A DNA stretch of 64,000 nucleotides from Lachnospiraceae bacterium (GCA_017938405.1 JAGBBP010000014.1:1-64000), one strand, 5' to 3'; positions 8,793 through 17,766 are shown, counted from the first letter of the stretch. Program-made: numbers and translations. The notes: generated by a model not told the origin, from the sequence alone.

Positions 8793-9563
8793 TCATTCAA
8801 AGAATCGCTCCAAAACATCATCTACAAACTGCTCTGCAAGTAAATACGTTTCCTGCGGATTCCTAGAAGTCCGATCCCGCTCCTGCCTCCAAATCAATGC
8901 ATCATGAATCGTAGCACTATATTCCGGCAGAAAATCGCTTGCCCAGCGAGCAGCAGCCGGTTTTGAAACCTGTTCTTCGTTTTTCAACGTATAAAGTGCA
9001 CGACATAATGTCAATATTGCATAAGCCTGACTATAACTGCTACCTTTACAGGTTCGAATACGTTCTCGGAAACTCTTTGCATACCCGCATATCGTTTGAA
9101 TGAACTCCCTTTTCTCGATGGATGGCAGTACTTCTTTCTTGTCCATACCATAAAGCGTAACTGCATATTCCTGAACACAATACCATTCATCAATCCAATC
9201 CATTCCCGAATCAATTATATGTAGTGGTTCTCCCGGAGAAATATTCCCCATCCGAAATGTATTCGTTCGGAAGTTCCTTAACCCCTCAAGCGGTGCATAA
9301 TGCACTTCAATACGGTTGTTCCACATCGGCATTGAAGAAACGATTTCCTCATGCATCTTACGAAGTTCTTCCAAGTCCTTTGATGTAACCTCCGAGGAAA
9401 TGACACATAATGTATCTATGTCACTGGACGTAATATTAAAATCTCCCCAAACTAAAGAACCATACAGATAATATCCTACCATTCTATCTCCAAAGATATA
9501 TTTATGGTTCTCGGTTAACTTCTCTATTACCTGATTTACTTCTTTATACTTTGACCATTTCAT
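8793..9563 (-). CDS. Nucleotidyltransferase, aminoglycoside adenylyltransferase-like
   Basis: 256 residues. The nucleotidyltransferase fold signature is YGSLVWGDFNITSSDID at about 33-49 (GS followed by DxD). An all-helical C-terminal half resembles ANT(9)/AadA-type and DUF4111 domains. Such proteins transfer AMP to small molecules such as aminoglycosides, but resistance cannot be claimed from this sequence. The gene is in tandem with the ComB-family gene and follows the TIGR04076-like gene by 32 bp. Confidence 0.72.
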   Translation of the reverse strand: MKWSKYKEVNQVIEKLTENHKYIFGDRMVGYYLYGSLVWGDFNITSSDIDTLCVISSEVTSKDLEELRKMHEEIVSSMPMWNNRIEVHYAPLEGLRNFRTNTFRMGNISPGEPLHIIDSGMDWIDEWYCVQEYAVTLYGMDKKEVLPSIEKREFIQTICGYAKSFRERIRTCKGSSYSQAYAILTLCRALYTLKNEEQVSKPAAARWASDFLPEYSATIHDALIWRQERDRTSRNPQETYLLAEQFVDDVLERFFE

Positions 9564-9595
9564 CCGCTTTTTCCTTTCATACCTCCGCTGTATCC

Positions 9596-9946
9596 CTAAT
9601 CAAAAAACTTCCCCTGATAAAAGTTCTCATTCTCCAGTTTCTTTGCCGTAATCCGAAACAGTACACATCCGTCCGGACACATCACAACCTTGCTGTACTC
9701 ACTTTCTCCGCCGATATTAATCAGATTTCCGCCGCTTCTGACGGCTTCCATAATTGGGAACAAAAGCATCATGGTTTTAGAGCAAATACCGTATCCTTGG
9801 GCATTTACCGGACAACCGTAGGTACAAGTATACTTATCTCCGACTTGCTCCCCGTTTCTACAAAACCGCTCTGTTTCATCATTGTCCTTGTTAAAGCCAA
9901 TGACTTCGATTTCCCATTCGTATTCCTCGTCGTACCATTTTTTCAT
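9596..9946 (-). CDS. TIGR04076-type small Cys-containing protein
   Basis: 116 residues. The pattern CTYGCPVNAQGYGICSKT, then a helix ending in SGGNLINI, then VVMCPDGCVLFRI, matches my memory of the TIGR04076 family of small proteins with conserved cysteines and no assigned function. The ATG at 9946 has AAGGAG 9 nt upstream; further upstream starts have no usable site. The 5' flank is shared with the promoter of the convergent antisense RNA at 9991-10020. Confidence 0.6.
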   Translation of the reverse strand: MKKWYDEEYEWEIEVIGFNKDNDETERFCRNGEQVGDKYTCTYGCPVNAQGYGICSKTMMLLFPIMEAVRSGGNLINIGGESEYSKVVMCPDGCVLFRITAKKLENENFYQGKFFD

Positions 9947-9990
9947 AAGCATTTTCTCCTTTACATCTTGAAAAATATTATAAAAAAGCA

Positions 9991-10020
9991 TTTACAACCT
10001 TTATTTCATTGTGATATACT
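9991..10020 (+). promoter_or_regulatory. Promoter of putative antitoxin RNA
   Basis: Plus strand TTTACA (9991-9996), 18-bp spacer and TATACT (10015-10020), with TG one base before the -10 box (extended -10). The predicted start is near 10027, pointing into the 3' end of the toxin gene. Confidence 0.6.
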
Positions 10021-10026
10021 ATTATT

Positions 10027-10115
10027 AGAAAGAGCAACCGCCACCAAGGTGGTTAGCCTCGCTTAGTTGACAAAATGCCTACCTTCGACGGCCAAGTACA
10101 AAGGTAGGCATTTTT
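10027..10115 (+). ncRNA. Putative type I antitoxin RNA (RatA-like arrangement)
   Basis: A transcript of about 90 nt is inferred from the promoter at 9991-10020 and the 14-bp perfect terminator stem at 10072-10114. It contains an internal hairpin (ACCGCCACC/GGTGGTT). It converges on the 32-codon toxin gene and would be fully complementary to the toxin mRNA over the shared terminator region. This is the arrangement of txpA/RatA in Bacillus. The RNA itself is inferred, not seen. Confidence 0.5.
10072..10115. terminator. Bidirectional terminator shared by toxin and antisense RNA
   Basis: A 14-bp perfect stem, AAAATGCCTACCTT (10072-10085) with AAGGTAGGCATTTT (10101-10114). It has a T-rich flank on the plus side and the toxin stop codon at its right edge. 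Confidence 0.8.
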
Positions 10116-10212
10116 ATTTTCGCTTGTTTTTCCTATCTATGTAGGCAAGCAGTGAAATGAGTAACGTTCCAAACAACAGCATTAAAGATAATGCTTCGTA
10201 TATCGTCATCAT
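10114..10212 (-). CDS. Putative holin-like type I toxin peptide (32 aa)
   Basis: The peptide starts MMTIYEALSLMLLFGTLL, continues ISLLAYI and ends in a basic tail (DRKNKRK). It has one hydrophobic helix followed by positive residues. The MTxYEALSLM start is the signature I recall for the putative holin-like toxin family (Hol_Tox, TxpA-related), which act at the inner membrane. The start at 10212 is backed by a GGGGAGGTGG ribosome site. A strong promoter lies at 10279-10307 and the terminator at 10072-10115 overlaps the stop. A convergent RNA promoter at 9991-10020 completes a type I toxin-antitoxin pattern. Activity is inferred. Confidence 0.75.
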   Translation of the reverse strand: MMTIYEALSLMLLFGTLLISLLAYIDRKNKRK

Positions 10213-10278
10213 CCGCACCACCTCCCCTCTTATAAAAGTCCGGGAGGCTACCACCCTGTACACGATTGCTCTAAAATT

Positions 10279-10307
10279 ATTATATCACATACCGAACAAA
10301 TGTTCAA
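10279..10307 (-). promoter_or_regulatory. Promoter of the holin-like toxin gene
   Basis: Minus strand TTGAAC (10307-10302), 17-bp spacer and TATAAT (10284-10279) with an extended TG. The leader is about 60 nt. The -35 box lies 18 bp after the stop codon of the Nudix gene at 10325. Confidence 0.75.
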
Positions 10308-10324
10308 GTGCTTTTTAATATTTT

Positions 10325-10822
10325 CTAATACTCCGCCAATTCCGTAAACATTACTCCTGTGCCCTCTGCAACGCCTACATAAACCTTATCATTCTGTCTT
10401 CCCGTCTCTAAATAATGGTCTATCATATATTTCGCAGAATACGGCATTTGAAGTTCGGATATCTCACTTAAGTCAAACCATTTCAAGTCCCCTTCATCGG
10501 AAACCAATTCGGTAGTATACTCATCCTTTAAATTTGCAAAGAAATAATAATTTTGTCTGATTTCCCCGTTTGTTCTTCGTAATGAAATATAACGAAGACT
10601 TATGTCGGAAAGCATCTCTTCGGTTACAGACAATTCTTCTTTCATTTCCCGAAGGGCACAGGCTTTCGCATCGTTCAGTTCATAATCTTCGAAATGTCCG
10701 CCGGCGGACGCAATCCATGTGTTATTTGCAATTCTGGAGCCTTTACGATATAACAGAAGTATTTTATTGTTGTTCAAAAGATAAACTCCTGTCATATTTC
10801 TTAACTTGACGTTGTCCTCCAT
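10325..10822 (-). CDS. Nudix hydrolase (extended Nudix box)
   Basis: 165 residues. The Nudix helix is GGHFEDYELNDAKACALREM followed by KEEL, at about 41-64. The Glu-to-Arg spacing is two residues longer than the classical GX5EX7REUXEEXGU. The catalytic REMKEE is intact, so activity is likely with an altered loop. Early residues (TGVYLLNNNKILLLYRKG) fit 8-oxo-dGTP/MutT-like sanitisers, but the substrate is not established. The RBS is AGGAGGAG. It lies 40 bp after the methyltransferase gene with no visible terminator, so the pair is probably one transcript. Confidence 0.82.
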   Translation of the reverse strand: MEDNVKLRNMTGVYLLNNNKILLLYRKGSRIANNTWIASAGGHFEDYELNDAKACALREMKEELSVTEEMLSDISLRYISLRRTNGEIRQNYYFFANLKDEYTTELVSDEGDLKWFDLSEISELQMPYSAKYMIDHYLETGRQNDKVYVGVAEGTGVMFTELAEY

Positions 10823-10862
10823 TGCTTCTCCTCCTCTAATCTCTTACATTCCTTCCTCCGAA

Positions 10863-11735
10863 CTATTTCTCCCCTCGTACCACCATCGTCACCGATACAT
10901 TGGTGTCCCATTGCTTAATTCCCTTGTCGTACAGTTCGATTCGCTTATCATATTTGGAATTAATAATACGCTTTAATTCTTCCACCTCGTCCGCGGTAAT
11001 CACATCTGTTGCAACCCGAAGCAAATCATCCGCCCCGTCCAAACTCACCTGACGATTGGCATTTATCATAGCATGAGCAGTCTCTTTAGAATAACTCGGA
11101 TTATCCGGTGTCAGATTAATCGTTAAATATTCCGTGGTCACATTCCGAAACCCGTATTGTTCCATACAAAGCGGTAACTCCGCTTCGTTTTGCGGATACG
11201 CACATACGGAAAACTTTTCATCCACTTCCGCCAGCTGCTTTTCTGCCCGTTTCCAAATCTCTTTCTCAAACTTCGTCTGCTCGCTGATACACGGTGCTGC
11301 AATGTTAATGCCTCGTCTTGCGGATAACACAAGGCATACACCGTTTTCCTTCAACACCCGGTACTGTTCTCCGTAAAACTTCGACGGCTCAATGTGTTCC
11401 GCCACCGTATTGGATATGGTAACGTCAACGCTTTCGTTTTCAAAGGCTAAAGCCGTAGCATCCCCTTCCGTATATTGAATCAGCGGATTTTGCTGCTTCG
11501 CAAAGGCAATGAAATTACTGTCTCTATCAACTCCGAATACCTGCGCCGACGGATACCAGCGTGCCAAAGACTCCGCCAATGCGCCCGGACCGCACCCGAT
11601 TTCCAGAATCCGTTTCTTATCGTCAATCCGAAATACTTCTCTGTATTTGCTCTGAAACAAATCCGAAAATCGCAATAACCGTGTGTTGTAAAGGGTTCCG
11701 ATGCCTTGTACATAAGTTGACCAAATAGTATTCAT
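10863..11735 (-). CDS. Class I SAM-dependent methyltransferase
   Basis: 290 residues. Motif I is RILEIGCGPGALAESLA at about 42-58, an acidic loop VFGVDRD follows at about 65-71, and there is a motif-IV-like SNTVAEHIEPSKF at about 108-120, all diagnostic of a Rossmann-fold methyltransferase. The small-molecule-type fold and isolated position suggest a metabolite or antibiotic substrate, but nothing identifies it. It is the first gene after the tRNA-Glu terminator and probably leads an operon with the downstream Nudix gene. Confidence 0.85.
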   Translation of the reverse strand: MNTIWSTYVQGIGTLYNTRLLRFSDLFQSKYREVFRIDDKKRILEIGCGPGALAESLARWYPSAQVFGVDRDSNFIAFAKQQNPLIQYTEGDATALAFENESVDVTISNTVAEHIEPSKFYGEQYRVLKENGVCLVLSARRGINIAAPCISEQTKFEKEIWKRAEKQLAEVDEKFSVCAYPQNEAELPLCMEQYGFRNVTTEYLTINLTPDNPSYSKETAHAMINANRQVSLDGADDLLRVATDVITADEVEELKRIINSKYDKRIELYDKGIKQWDTNVSVTMVVRGEK

Positions 11736-11783
11736 TGTGTTCTTCCTCCTCTATTATTTGATGCACGCTCACTAAGCCAAAAC

Positions 11784-11811
11784 GAAAAAACACACCTTTG
11801 TTCAAGGTGTG
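11784..11811 (-). terminator. Intrinsic terminator after the tRNA-Glu pair
   Basis: Minus strand CACACCTT, short loop, AAGGTGTG followed by T6. It lies 34 bp downstream of the 3' end of the second tRNA. Confidence 0.85.
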
Positions 11812-11844
11812 AATTCGGGGTTGGGCTGTATCAAAAATACAGAG

Positions 11845-11916
11845 CAGCTCGTAGGGGAATCGAACCCCTGTTTCCGCCGTGAGAGGGCGGCGTCTTAACC
11901 GCTTGACCAACGAGCC
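11845..11916 (-). tRNA. tRNA-Glu (anticodon CUC), downstream copy
   Basis: A 72-nt cloverleaf. The acceptor arms are GGCTCGT/ACGAGCT with a 1-72 G-U pair and G73 discriminator. The anticodon loop CTCTCAC sits in a CCGCC/GGCGG stem and the T-arm contains GGTTCGATTCC. CCA is not encoded. It is identical over its length to the copy at 11953-12024 and transcribed with it. Confidence 0.95.
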
Positions 11917-11952
11917 ATAACCAATTCATTCAATTATCATCCTAAGGATAAG

Positions 11953-12024
11953 CAGCTCGTAGGGGAATCGAACCCCTGTTTCCGCCGTGAGAGGGCGGCG
12001 TCTTAACCGCTTGACCAACGAGCC
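11953..12024 (-). tRNA. tRNA-Glu (anticodon CUC), upstream copy
   Basis: Same 72-nt sequence as the copy at 11845-11916, separated from it by 36 bp. It lies directly behind the promoter at 12041-12069. CCA is not encoded. The CUC anticodon reads GAG; the UUC isoacceptor must be elsewhere. Confidence 0.95.
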
Positions 12025-12040
12025 GTAACTTGCAAAACAG

Positions 12041-12069
12041 ATTATACAACAGGTATCTGCAAATTGCAA
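12041..12069 (-). promoter_or_regulatory. Promoter of the tandem tRNA-Glu operon
   Basis: Minus strand TTGCAA (12069-12064), 17-bp spacer, TATAAT (12046-12041). It sits between the end of polC and the first tRNA. Confidence 0.75.
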
Positions 12070-12125
12070 GCTATTTTTTGTTTTTCATTAAAGTTCAACT
12101 ATTTGTCGAATTGTGCATACTTTTT

Positions 12126-15100
12126 CTACATTGAAAACAAATCCATCAAAGACATCTGGTTGGACTTCGGAATATTTCCGAGAAGTCCCAAATCCGCCAT
12201 CTGATCTGTAATAGTCTGGCTGATTTTACAACGGGTCTTAAAATCATCCTGGGATAAGAACGGACCGTCCTTTGCCGCCTCTTCAATCTGCTCTGCCGCC
12301 GTCTCACCCACACCGTCGATACTGTCAAAGGACGGCATCAGCTTTCCGTCGATAATCTGGAACGCATGGGCTTTTGCCCGGAATAAATCAATCGGCATGA
12401 AATCAAATCCTCTGGCATACATCTCCTGCACGATTTTCATGTCACCGTAAGAGTCTTCGTCCTTCGGAGAGGCGGTCTTCGTATCCATCTTTTTCTTAAT
12501 TTCCTTCATATTCCGCTCCAACACTTCTTTCCCGAGACACATGGTTTCATAGCTGAAAGCCTTGGCACGGATACCGAAATACGCCGCATAATAAGCAAGC
12601 GGATAATAAATCTTAAAGTGAGCCACACGGAAGGCCATCATAACGTAGGCGCAGGCATGGGCCTTCGGGAACATGTACTTAATCTGCTTACAGGACCAGA
12701 TATACCAGTCCGGAATCCCCTGGGCAATCATGGCCTCTTCCATCTCCGGCGTCAGGCCCTTTCCTTTTCGTACACTCTCCATGATTTTAAAGGCAAGACC
12801 GTTTTCCACGCCCTGATAAATGAGAAATACCATAATATCGTCTCGGGTACAAATGGCATTGGACAAGGTACACTTTCCTTCCTGGATAAGCAACTGGGTA
12901 TTATTTAACCATACGTCCGTACCGTGGGACAGACCGGAAATACGAATCATGTCCGAAAAACTCTGAGGCTTCGTATCACGTAACATCTGCATAACGAACG
13001 GAGTTCCCAGTTCCGGAAGTCCCAAACTTCCCAAATCACACCCACCGATATCATCCGGTGTAATGCCAAGTGCTTCCGTAGAGGAGAACAGGGAAATGAC
13101 CTTTGGGTCATCTAACGGAATCTGCTTTGCATCTACCCCTGTCAAGTCCTCCAAACGACGAATCATGGTCGGATCATCGTGTCCGAGAATATCAAGCTTA
13201 AGTAAGTTATGGTCAATGGAATGGTAATCAAAGTGGGTAGTAACCGTCTTTGTGGTCATATCGTTGGCCGGACGCTGTACCGGGGTAAACTTGTAAATTT
13301 CATGTCCAATCGGAAGTACAATAATACCGCCCGGATGCTGTCCTGTGGAACGTCGTACCCCTTCACAACCGGAAGCGATACGTTCTATCTCCGCCTTTCG
13401 CATGGTAATACCGTGTTCTTCGTTGTATTTTAATACATAGCCGTAAGCAGTCTTTTCCGCCAGGGTTGCAATGGTTCCCGCACGGAAGGTCTGGCCTTTA
13501 CCGAAAATAACTTCCGTATAATCGTGAGCCTTTGCCTGATATTCACCGGAGAAGTTAAGGTCGATATCCGGCTCTTTATCACCATAGAACCCGAGGAAGG
13601 TTTCAAACGGAATATCGTGCCCGTCCTTCGTAAGCGGCTTTCCGCAATTCGGACAAACTCGATCCGGCATATCACAGCCCGACAAACCACGTTTCTGACA
13701 ATCCTTCACCTCCTCGGAATCAAAATCCGAGAAGAAACATTCGGTACAATAATAGTGGGCCGGCAGCGGATTTACCTCCGTAATACCGGACATGGTGGCA
13801 ACAAAGGAGGAACCGACAGAACCTCGGGAGCCTACCAGATATCCGTCCTCGTTGGACTTCCACACCAACTTCTGAGCAATAATATACATCACGGCGAAAC
13901 CGTTTTTAATAATGGAGTTTAGCTCATGCTCCAAACGGGTCTCTACAATCTCCGGCAAATTATCCCCGTACATGGAATGGGCCTTATCGTAACAAATCTT
14001 ACGGAGGGTCTTATCGGAATCTTCGATAACCGGCGGACACTTGTCCGGATGAATCGGAGACACATATTCAATCATGGCTGCAATCTTATCCGGGTTATCC
14101 AAAACCACTTCCTCTGCCTTTTTTTCACCCAAATAAGCAAACTCCGCAAGCATCTCCTCCGTGGTACGGAAATAAAGCGGTGCCTGGTTATCCGCGTCCG
14201 CAAAACCCTTACAGGACATAATAATACGACGGTATACCTCATCCTCCGGATTTAAGAAATGAACGTCACAGGTGGCCGCAACCGGCTTATTGTACTGTTC
14301 CCCTAACGCAACGATCTTTTTATTAATCGCAATCAAATCCTCCTCGGACTTGATATTTTCATGTTTTTCATCTCCGATCATAAATGCATTATTTCCGAGA
14401 GGCTGAATCTCATAATAATCGTAAAATTCACACAACCGGTCGATTTCGTTCTGCGGGGATTCTCTTAAAATGGCCTGATACAGCTCTCCTGCTTCACAGG
14501 CAGACCCGATAATGAGACCCTCCCTGTTTTCTAAAAAAACACTCTTCGGAATCCGCGGACGTCTTGCAAAATAGTCAATATGAGAAAGAGAAACCAGACG
14601 ATATAAATTAATACGTCCCGTCTCATTCTGACACAAAATAATGGCATGATAGGTAGGCATCTTCTTAATCATTTCCGGCGTCGGCTTACATACCGCATTC
14701 ACTTCATCCAACGATACCGTATCACGTTCCCGAAGCATCTCCAAAAACTTCACGAAAATGTCTGCCGTTGCCTTGGCATCATCCACCGCACGATGGTGAT
14801 TTTCCAATGAAACACCCAGCTCTCTCGCTACGGTATCCAACTTGAACCGGCTAAGGCCCGGAAGCAACGCTCTCGCAAGACCTACCGTATCCACCACCGT
14901 AAAATCATAGGTCAGTCTCAAACGTTCCGCATTGGCACGAATAAATCCCGTATCAAAGGAGGCATTATGGGCAACCAGTGTACAGCCTTCACAAAACGCC
15001 AAAAACTCCGGCAAAATCACATCAATCTCAGGGGAATCCATGACCATGGAATCTTTTATTCCGGTCAAATCCTCAATCCGTGGCGGAATCGGCACCTTCG

Positions 15101-16721
15101 GATTTACAAAGGTGGAATACCGGTCCGTAATCTTTCCGTTCTCTACCTTTACTGCTCCGATTTCGATAATCTTATCCCGTTCCGCGCCAAAGCCCGTGGT
15201 CTCGATATCAAATACCACAAAGCTGCTGTCCAGGGATTGTCCTTTACTGTCCCGCACCGGCTCCAGTACATCATCTACCAGATATGCTTCTACGCCGTAA
15301 ATAATCTTGAAATCCTTGGCACGCTGCATTTTTTCCGGATCATCCTTATAATCCTTCGGATTGATGGCATGGTTTGCTTCCGGAAAGGCCTGTACCACAC
15401 CGTGATCCGTAATAGCGACACCAGGCATTCCCCATTCAAAGGCGGTTTTCACCAATACCTTCGGGTCCACCACCGCATCCATATCACTCATTTTCGTATG
15501 GGCATGAAGCTCAATGCGCTTCCGTTCTGCCGTATCCATACGTTTTTTTGTAAAATCCTTAATATTTTTTATGCCGTAAATAACACCGATGGATACTTCC
15601 TTTTCGTAGGTATCAAACATAACCTGTCCCTTTAACAGCACAAATTTTCCTGTCTTAAGTTTTCCGCGAAGCTCGTCCGCTTCTTCCTTACGAACAAATA
15701 TCTTACCTCCGATGGAGTTGGTAAAGTCCGTAATCTGGAACATAAACAAAAGCTTTTCGTTTCGAAGCTCCCGTTCCTCAAACTTAATAATCTTACCCCG
15801 AAGCACATAATCCCCGAACCCGTCGTCCACGTCGGAAATGGAACTCAATTCTCCGTCAAACGGCTTTCCGTAGAAAATATCCGGGTCGTCCGGAAGCTTC
15901 TTTTTCGGCGTGAAATTGCCTTTCTCGAACTTCTTAAAGTCGGCCTTTTGACCTTTTTCGTTGGATTTCTTATCCGCAGCCTTTGTTATATTCTCTTTTG
16001 CCGCAGGTGCCGCACTTCCCGTTGCATTTACCGAATCTGCTCCGTTTCCGCCTTCTGTCCCGGCAACGGTATTTTCCTGTCCGTTGACGTCCACACCGAC
16101 ATCCTCCGCGGTCTCCTCATCCTCTTTTGCTGCCGGCATAACCCCCATACTGCGGAGTTTCTCTTTGGAATAAAATTCATATTGCGGTTGCTTCGGACCT
16201 GTTCCCTCTTCTGTCTCTTCCTCCTGCTTCTTTTCATACTCCAAAATCACTCTTAAATCTACCGAAAAGCGCAACAAAAAGAGCTCCTCAACGTAGCTCT
16301 TAATCTGGCCTCCGATATGCTCATAAGTGAAAGAATCCTCGGTTTTAATATGTAATTCGTTCCCTGACACAAAAGTCTCTGCACCGTCCATAAAAATTAC
16401 CCATAAACGGCTCTTTTCCCCGAATTCTTCCCGTAAGGAATCATAATAATGCTCCCATATGGAAGCAGGTGTATATTGAGACGATAACTTATAATGCTCC
16501 CCGATGCATACCGTTTTTTCCATTCCCCGGAAAAATTGGGTATATAATTCTTTTTCCAGTTTCTTAATCATTCCCCTTGGAAGTAATCGCTCGCTCTCAA
16601 TATGAACCGTTACACTACCGGAACTTTTGGAAGACGATACTTTCAATACTTCCGTTTCTCCGAATACACGGTACAATTCATCCGATACTTGTACCGTATC
16701 AAATACTTCAAATAACTTCAT
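12126..16721 (-). CDS. polC: DNA polymerase III, PolC-type alpha subunit with proofreading exonuclease
   Basis: 1531 residues, at the long end for PolC. In order: an N-terminal domain; a Lys/Glu/Ala-rich linker at about 165-270; an OB domain (YVLRGKIIKFEERELRNEK); a PHP domain (ELHAHTKMSDMD, AITDHG); an inserted DEDD exonuclease (FVVFDIETTGFGAERDKIIE, VAHNASFDTGF); a zinc-finger region with CPNCGKP; and the polymerase core with catalytic EPDIDLNFSGEYQ. It is the replicative leading-strand polymerase of low-GC Gram-positives. ATG 16721 is preferred over a TTG at 16730 that would sit only 3 nt from the GGAGGA site. It overlaps ispG by 14 nt, which implies translational coupling. Confidence 0.96.
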   Translation of the reverse strand: MKLFEVFDTVQVSDELYRVFGETEVLKVSSSKSSGSVTVHIESERLLPRGMIKKLEKELYTQFFRGMEKTVCIGEHYKLSSQYTPASIWEHYYDSLREEFGEKSRLWVIFMDGAETFVSGNELHIKTEDSFTYEHIGGQIKSYVEELFLLRFSVDLRVILEYEKKQEEETEEGTGPKQPQYEFYSKEKLRSMGVMPAAKEDEETAEDVGVDVNGQENTVAGTEGGNGADSVNATGSAAPAAKENITKAADKKSNEKGQKADFKKFEKGNFTPKKKLPDDPDIFYGKPFDGELSSISDVDDGFGDYVLRGKIIKFEERELRNEKLLFMFQITDFTNSIGGKIFVRKEEADELRGKLKTGKFVLLKGQVMFDTYEKEVSIGVIYGIKNIKDFTKKRMDTAERKRIELHAHTKMSDMDAVVDPKVLVKTAFEWGMPGVAITDHGVVQAFPEANHAINPKDYKDDPEKMQRAKDFKIIYGVEAYLVDDVLEPVRDSKGQSLDSSFVVFDIETTGFGAERDKIIEIGAVKVENGKITDRYSTFVNPKVPIPPRIEDLTGIKDSMVMDSPEIDVILPEFLAFCEGCTLVAHNASFDTGFIRANAERLRLTYDFTVVDTVGLARALLPGLSRFKLDTVARELGVSLENHHRAVDDAKATADIFVKFLEMLRERDTVSLDEVNAVCKPTPEMIKKMPTYHAIILCQNETGRINLYRLVSLSHIDYFARRPRIPKSVFLENREGLIIGSACEAGELYQAILRESPQNEIDRLCEFYDYYEIQPLGNNAFMIGDEKHENIKSEEDLIAINKKIVALGEQYNKPVAATCDVHFLNPEDEVYRRIIMSCKGFADADNQAPLYFRTTEEMLAEFAYLGEKKAEEVVLDNPDKIAAMIEYVSPIHPDKCPPVIEDSDKTLRKICYDKAHSMYGDNLPEIVETRLEHELNSIIKNGFAVMYIIAQKLVWKSNEDGYLVGSRGSVGSSFVATMSGITEVNPLPAHYYCTECFFSDFDSEEVKDCQKRGLSGCDMPDRVCPNCGKPLTKDGHDIPFETFLGFYGDKEPDIDLNFSGEYQAKAHDYTEVIFGKGQTFRAGTIATLAEKTAYGYVLKYNEEHGITMRKAEIERIASGCEGVRRSTGQHPGGIIVLPIGHEIYKFTPVQRPANDMTTKTVTTHFDYHSIDHNLLKLDILGHDDPTMIRRLEDLTGVDAKQIPLDDPKVISLFSSTEALGITPDDIGGCDLGSLGLPELGTPFVMQMLRDTKPQSFSDMIRISGLSHGTDVWLNNTQLLIQEGKCTLSNAICTRDDIMVFLIYQGVENGLAFKIMESVRKGKGLTPEMEEAMIAQGIPDWYIWSCKQIKYMFPKAHACAYVMMAFRVAHFKIYYPLAYYAAYFGIRAKAFSYETMCLGKEVLERNMKEIKKKMDTKTASPKDEDSYGDMKIVQEMYARGFDFMPIDLFRAKAHAFQIIDGKLMPSFDSIDGVGETAAEQIEEAAKDGPFLSQDDFKTRCKISQTITDQMADLGLLGNIPKSNQMSLMDLFSM

Positions 16722-17766
16722 ACCGCTCAATCTCCTCCCTTAAAGCGGCAAGCAACGCATCTTCCGGTACCTTACGGACAATTTCTCCTTTTCGGAATAC
16801 CAGACCTTCCCCGTTTCCGCCTGCAATCCCCAAATCAGCTTCTTTTGCTTCTCCCGGGCCGTTTACCGCACATCCCATAACAGCCACCTTAATCGGCAAA
16901 TCATAACCTGCCACCATGGTCTCCACCTGTTCCGCCAGTCCGATTAAATCAATCTTTGTTCTTCCGCAGGTCGGACAGGAAACCACTTCAATACTGCCTT
17001 TTCTAAGCCCCAAGGTGCGTAAAATCAGCTTCGCGGTCACAATTTCTTCCACCGGGGCCGCTGTCAAGGATACACGTATGGTATCACCGATGCCTTGGGA
17101 TAAAATCATTCCGAGTCCAAGAGACGATTTGATATTACCGGAACGAATGGTCCCTGCCTCCGTAATTCCCACGTGAAGCGGATACGCAGTCTTTTCCGCA
17201 ATCAATTCATGGGCCTTTACACACATCAAAACGTCCGAAGACTTGATGCTGATGACAATATCATGAAAATCGAACTGCTCTAACATAGCAACCTTATCGA
17301 GAGCACTTTCCACCAAGCCCTCCGCAGTGACACCGCCGTACTTTTCCACCAGGTTCCGTTCCAGGGAACCGCTGTTTACACCGACACGAATCGGAACACC
17401 GTATTTTTTTGCGGTCTCCGCTACTTCCCGTACCCGTTCCATGGAACCGATATTGCCTGGATTGATGCGGATTTTATCTGCGCCGTTTTCCATAGCCGCA
17501 ATGGCCAGACGATAATCAAAATGAATGTCCGCCACCAGCGGAATCGTAATTTGCTTTTTAATCTCGGAAAGGGCTTTCGCCGCCTCCATAGTCGGAACCG
17601 CACAACGGATAATCTCACAACCTGCCGCCGTCAATTCTTTAATCTGCGCCACAGTCGCCTGCACATCTTCCGTTTTGGTATTGGTCATGGACTGAATGGC
17701 AACCGGTGCACCTCCGCCGATGATTACGTTTCCGATTTTCACTTGTTTCGTTTGATTCCGGTCCAT
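16708..17766 (-). CDS. ispG: 4-hydroxy-3-methylbut-2-enyl diphosphate synthase
   Basis: 352 residues, the bacterial IspG length. It reduces MEcPP to HMBPP, the penultimate step of the MEP isoprenoid pathway, using a 4Fe-4S cluster. Cluster ligands are visible in CPTCGRTKIDL at about 262-272 and MGCAVNGPGEAKEAD at about 300-314. The TIM-barrel start TKQVKIGNVIIGGGAPVAIQ, then SMTN, is typical. RBS GGGAGG precedes ATG 17766. The 3' end overlaps polC and the 5' end is 76 bp from rseP. With dxr two genes upstream, two MEP enzymes share this operon. Confidence 0.97.
   Translation of the reverse strand: MDRNQTKQVKIGNVIIGGGAPVAIQSMTNTKTEDVQATVAQIKELTAAGCEIIRCAVPTMEAAKALSEIKKQITIPLVADIHFDYRLAIAAMENGADKIRINPGNIGSMERVREVAETAKKYGVPIRVGVNSGSLERNLVEKYGGVTAEGLVESALDKVAMLEQFDFHDIVISIKSSDVLMCVKAHELIAEKTAYPLHVGITEAGTIRSGNIKSSLGLGMILSQGIGDTIRVSLTAAPVEEIVTAKLILRTLGLRKGSIEVVSCPTCGRTKIDLIGLAEQVETMVAGYDLPIKVAVMGCAVNGPGEAKEADLGIAGGNGEGLVFRKGEIVRKVPEDALLAALREEIERYEVI

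Noticed and set aside
8793..9563. Aminoglycoside resistance gene
   Set aside because: The fold is right, but divergence from characterised ANT enzymes and lack of mobile context do not support a resistance claim.
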